Shown here: positions 6,717 through 8,687 of the stretch, piece after piece
Numbering within the stretch: the first letter of the stretch is position 1
Layout: each line of letters opens with the position of its first letter
Source: Hyphomicrobiaceae bacterium UBA4118
GTDB taxonomy: Bacteria; Pseudomonadota; Alphaproteobacteria; Rhizobiales; Methyloligellaceae
Assembly: GCA_002383105.1 (NCBI GenBank)
Contig: DFXC01000178.1
Coordinates: forward strand, 12,246 to 20,932
Direction: 5' to 3'
Length of the DNA stretch: 8,687 nt
Made by a program: the position numbers and the translations under genes
Notes under the pieces: model-generated
Databases searched by the model: none
Told to the model about the DNA's origin: nothing
What the model saw: the letters and a program-made list of their open reading frames with translations, nothing else

Positions 6717-7261
6717 GCCGCGCCTCCCTGCATTGCCGCGATGAGCAGCCGCCGCGCCCGCGCCAGCCTCGACATCACCGTGCCGATCGGCACCTGGGCG
6801 ATCTCGGCGATCGCGCGGTAGTCGAGTTCATGGATTTCTCTCAGCACGAGCACCTCGCGAAAGAGAGCCGGCAACGAGGCCATGGCCTTCCTCACCTCTG
6901 CGGCCTCCGTTTTGGCGATCAGTGCCGCCTCCGGTGTTTGTGGATCTTCGCTTGCAGCGGTTTGTTCGAGCCGCTCCCGCGCGCGGGAGTCGAGGTCCTC
7001 CGTCAGCACGAGCGCGGCAGGGCGGTTCTTGGCAAGCCAGCTGTAGCTCGTGTTGCGCACGATGGTCAGCACCCAGGCCCGCGGGTGGCCGCCGCTGAAC
7101 CCGCGAATGCTTTTGAAGGCACGCATGGAGGCCTCCTGCACGATATCTTCCGCGTCGGCGCGGCTGCCCGCAAGCCAGCGGGCGAGCCGGAAGGCATCGA
7201 CGAGGTGCGGCAGGAACACCTCGGCGAATCGGGCCTGATCGTTAGCGTCGTCCACATTCAC
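6713..7261 (-). CDS. ECF RNA polymerase sigma factor
   Basis: A 182-residue sigma-70 family protein with only regions 2 and 4. Region 2 spans about 13-78 (LARWLAGSRADAEDIVQEASMRAFKSI, then RAWVLTIVRN, which binds the -10). Region 4 spans about 122-174, with the helix-turn-helix LDYRAIAEIAQVPIGTVMSRLARARRLL binding the -35. No C-terminal extension. It is co-encoded with its anti-sigma factor, so it is probably held at the membrane until signal. The start is uncertain: GTG 7261 lies 16 bases after the GGGAGGGG site (7278-7285), while an ATG at 7266 is better spaced but out of frame and stops after two codons. A second GTG two codons on is also possible. Confidence 0.93.
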   Translation of the reverse strand: MNVDDANDQARFAEVFLPHLVDAFRLARWLAGSRADAEDIVQEASMRAFKSIRGFSGGHPRAWVLTIVRNTSYSWLAKNRPAALVLTEDLDSRARERLEQTAASEDPQTPEAALIAKTEAAEVRKAMASLPALFREVLVLREIHELDYRAIAEIAQVPIGTVMSRLARARRLLIAAMQGGAA

Positions 7262-7298
7262 GCCATTCGAAGTTTGTCCCCTCCCAGTCTAGCGGCAT

Positions 7299-7631
7299 TC
7301 ACGGCGTGACGACGATTTTTCCCGTCATGCGCGGGTGGATGGCGCAGAAATACTCGATCGTTCCTGCCGTCGTGAAAGTCTGCGAAAACGTGTCGCCAGT
7401 GTTGAGCGCGCCGGAGCGAAACCGGTTGTCCGTCTCTTTGATCACATGGGCGATGTCGTCGCCATTGGTCCAAGTGACGGTGGTGCCCACCGGCACTGTC
7501 AGGGTCGGCGGGTCGAAGGTGAAGTTGGCGATCTTCACTTCCGCGTCAGCGGCGAACGCCGCTGCGTTGCTCAGCAACACGGCCAATCCGGCAAGCATTG
7601 CAGTGGCTCTACTTAAACGCGATTTGGTCAT
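7299..7631 (-). CDS. Periplasmic blue-copper cupredoxin (plastocyanin/amicyanin-like)
   Basis: A 110-residue exported protein. Residues 1-28 are a Sec signal (KSRLSR, then a hydrophobic core LAGLAVLL, cleavage after AFA). The mature part is a cupredoxin fold with the type-1 copper ligands His62 (DIAHVI), Cys96, His99 and Met102 in YFCAIHPRM, spaced as in amicyanin and pseudoazurin. It would carry electrons or bind copper in the periplasm. The ATG at 7631 is only 9 bases after the phosphoesterase stop, without a strong Shine-Dalgarno, so translation is probably coupled. The sigma gene follows 37 bases later. The partner is unknown; it may be a redox-stress effector of the sigma factor. Confidence 0.93.
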   Translation of the reverse strand: MTKSRLSRATAMLAGLAVLLSNAAAFAADAEVKIANFTFDPPTLTVPVGTTVTWTNGDDIAHVIKETDNRFRSGALNTGDTFSQTFTTAGTIEYFCAIHPRMTGKIVVTP

Positions 7632-7640
7632 GGTTTCAGC

Positions 7641-8575
7641 TCAGCCAGCCAGCGGCGTGTCGGTGATAGCGAGCGGCTTGTCGCCAGTGCGCACCTCCAC
7701 GCTTGCGATCCCCAGCACCGAGCGAAGCTGCTCGGCGGGCACCGTCATGGGGCCCGGCGAAGGCGCAGTTCCCGGTGCCGGCTGCGGGAACGCCGTGGAG
7801 CGTGCCGTATGGAAGGTCATGTTACCTTCCACTTTCTGCACGATCTGGTGAATGTGGCCGTTCAGCACCGTGACCGAGCCGAACCGCTTGAGCAAGGCAA
7901 GCGCCTGCAAGCCGTCGGTGCCCCAGCCCCAATCGGCATAGACCGTCCACAGGGGGATATGGGCGAACACGACGATCGGCATGCTCGTCGACTTGTCCTT
8001 GAGGTCGTCGGCGAGCCAGGCGAGCTGCTCGCTCCCCAGACGCCCGAGACCACCGGCCTTGAGGTCGACCACATTGACGAGGCCGATGAAATGCACGCCG
8101 TGATCGTCGAAGCTGTACCAGCCCGAGCCCTTGGTGCCCTTGCCATAGCGGGCGAGATAAGCCTTCCCGAGACCCTCGTCCACGAGTCGTGCTCGCCCGG
8201 GACGTAATGCACGTCGAGCTTGGCCTCTCCGATGACTTGATCGGCATTGTCGAACTCGTCCGGTTTGGAAAGATGGGTGATATCGCCGGTATGAATCATG
8301 AAGGCAGGCTTGGTCGTCACCGCCTTCACCTTGGCAATGGCCTCGCGCAGCGTGCCGAGCGCATCCGGGTTAGCCGGCTTGCTGAAGCCGATATGGCTGT
8401 CGCTGATCTGCAGGAAGGTGAAGCCCGCCGATTCCGCGGCCAAAGCGTCGCCGAGCAGGCCCAAGGATTTCGGCACACCGCCAGACAGCGTCCACAACAC
8501 CCCGGTCCCCGCCCAGATCATACATTCGAGCGCGCCGCGCCGGTCGATCCCTGTGCCTTGCTTGTTGTCTGACAT
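7641..8575 (-). pseudogene. Tat-type calcineurin-like metallophosphoesterase, frameshifted
   Basis: A two-metal phosphoesterase of the calcineurin-like superfamily, split into two frames. The first part (from ATG 8575, with GGAG 8-9 bases upstream) has an N-terminal DRRGALE twin-arginine-like motif and hydrophobic helix, suggesting Tat export. The metal motifs ISDSHIG (D59, H61), HTGDI (D98) and GEHD (127-130) follow. It then runs off frame. The second part (from about 8184 to the stop at 7641) continues with DEGLGKAYLARYG, GWYSFDDHGVHFIGLVN, FAHIPLWTVY and LNGHIHQ, the remaining metal ligands. Adding one base near 8184-8188 (GACTCGTG to GACCTCGTG on the minus strand) restores about 311 residues. 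It is first in the operon with the cupredoxin, sigma and anti-sigma genes. As written it lacks half the metal site; an error is as likely as true decay. Confidence 0.82.
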
Positions 8576-8617
8576 GTTTTCGTCTCCATCACTGCGGTTT
8601 TGCCGTTGCTACAGAGG

Positions 8618-8645
8618 AGACTTGCCGGCGCGCCTGTTTATTCCC
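8618..8645 (-). promoter_or_regulatory. Candidate ECF-type promoter of the phosphoesterase-sigma operon
   Basis: On the minus strand GGGAATAAA (8645-8637) is followed after 15 bases by GTCT (8621-8618), about 40 bases before the start at 8575. A GGAAT-type -35 with a short -10 core is the usual form for ECF sigma factors, and such operons are commonly autoregulated. The same box was not found elsewhere in the window. The match to this particular sigma factor is inferred. Confidence 0.4.
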
Positions 8646-8687
8646 GGTGCCATGTGAATTTCTCGCGGCTCTGTCCAAGTCTTCATG

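Overview
The window looks like chromosome of a high-GC alphaproteobacterium, most likely Hyphomicrobiales (Bradyrhizobium-like). This is inferred from GC-rich codon use, the style of the small hypothetical proteins at 604-1220, and the sigma/anti-sigma/cupredoxin/phosphoesterase cluster. No tRNA, rRNA, CRISPR array or insertion sequence was seen. Almost everything after the cold-shock gene lies on the minus strand.

Layout. 2-97 (+) is the last 31 codons of an unidentified gene. 309-518 (+) is a CspA-family cold-shock protein, followed by a UUCG-loop terminator at 554-583 that also serves the convergent minus-strand side. 604-1220 (-) holds two small hypothetical proteins, each with a ribosome binding site. 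1221-1551 has no convincing gene but contains several minus-strand hairpins, two of them followed by T-rich runs. 1552-3245 (-) is a YadG/YadH-type ABC exporter: ATPase, then membrane permease, overlapping by ATGA.

3404-4557 (-) is a radical SAM gene with a SPASM-like cysteine region and an unusual tail: His-Lys-Pro repeats, a Cys-Pro segment and a poly-lysine end. The reading frame is broken twice at homopolymers. Its Shine-Dalgarno sequence sits inside a perfect 7-bp hairpin. 4615-5724 (-) is a periplasmic PQQ-type sugar (sorbosone/aldose) dehydrogenase; its signal peptide appears to be split by a third indel.

5967-8575 (-) is a compact regulatory operon: Tat-type calcineurin-like metallophosphoesterase (with a frameshift), a blue-copper cupredoxin, an ECF sigma factor and its membrane anti-sigma factor. 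The last two overlap by GTGA. A GGAATAAA-type ECF promoter candidate lies upstream at 8618-8645. The likely logic is an autoregulated envelope-stress module: the anti-sigma factor holds the sigma factor at the membrane until an envelope signal releases it, and the sigma factor then drives the exported proteins.

The most unusual points are the broken radical SAM gene with its tail and RBS hairpin, and the clustering of at least four frame-disrupting indels between 3770 and 8188, while the genes to the left are intact. That pattern could mean uncorrected sequencing errors or real gene decay, and the sequence alone cannot decide.
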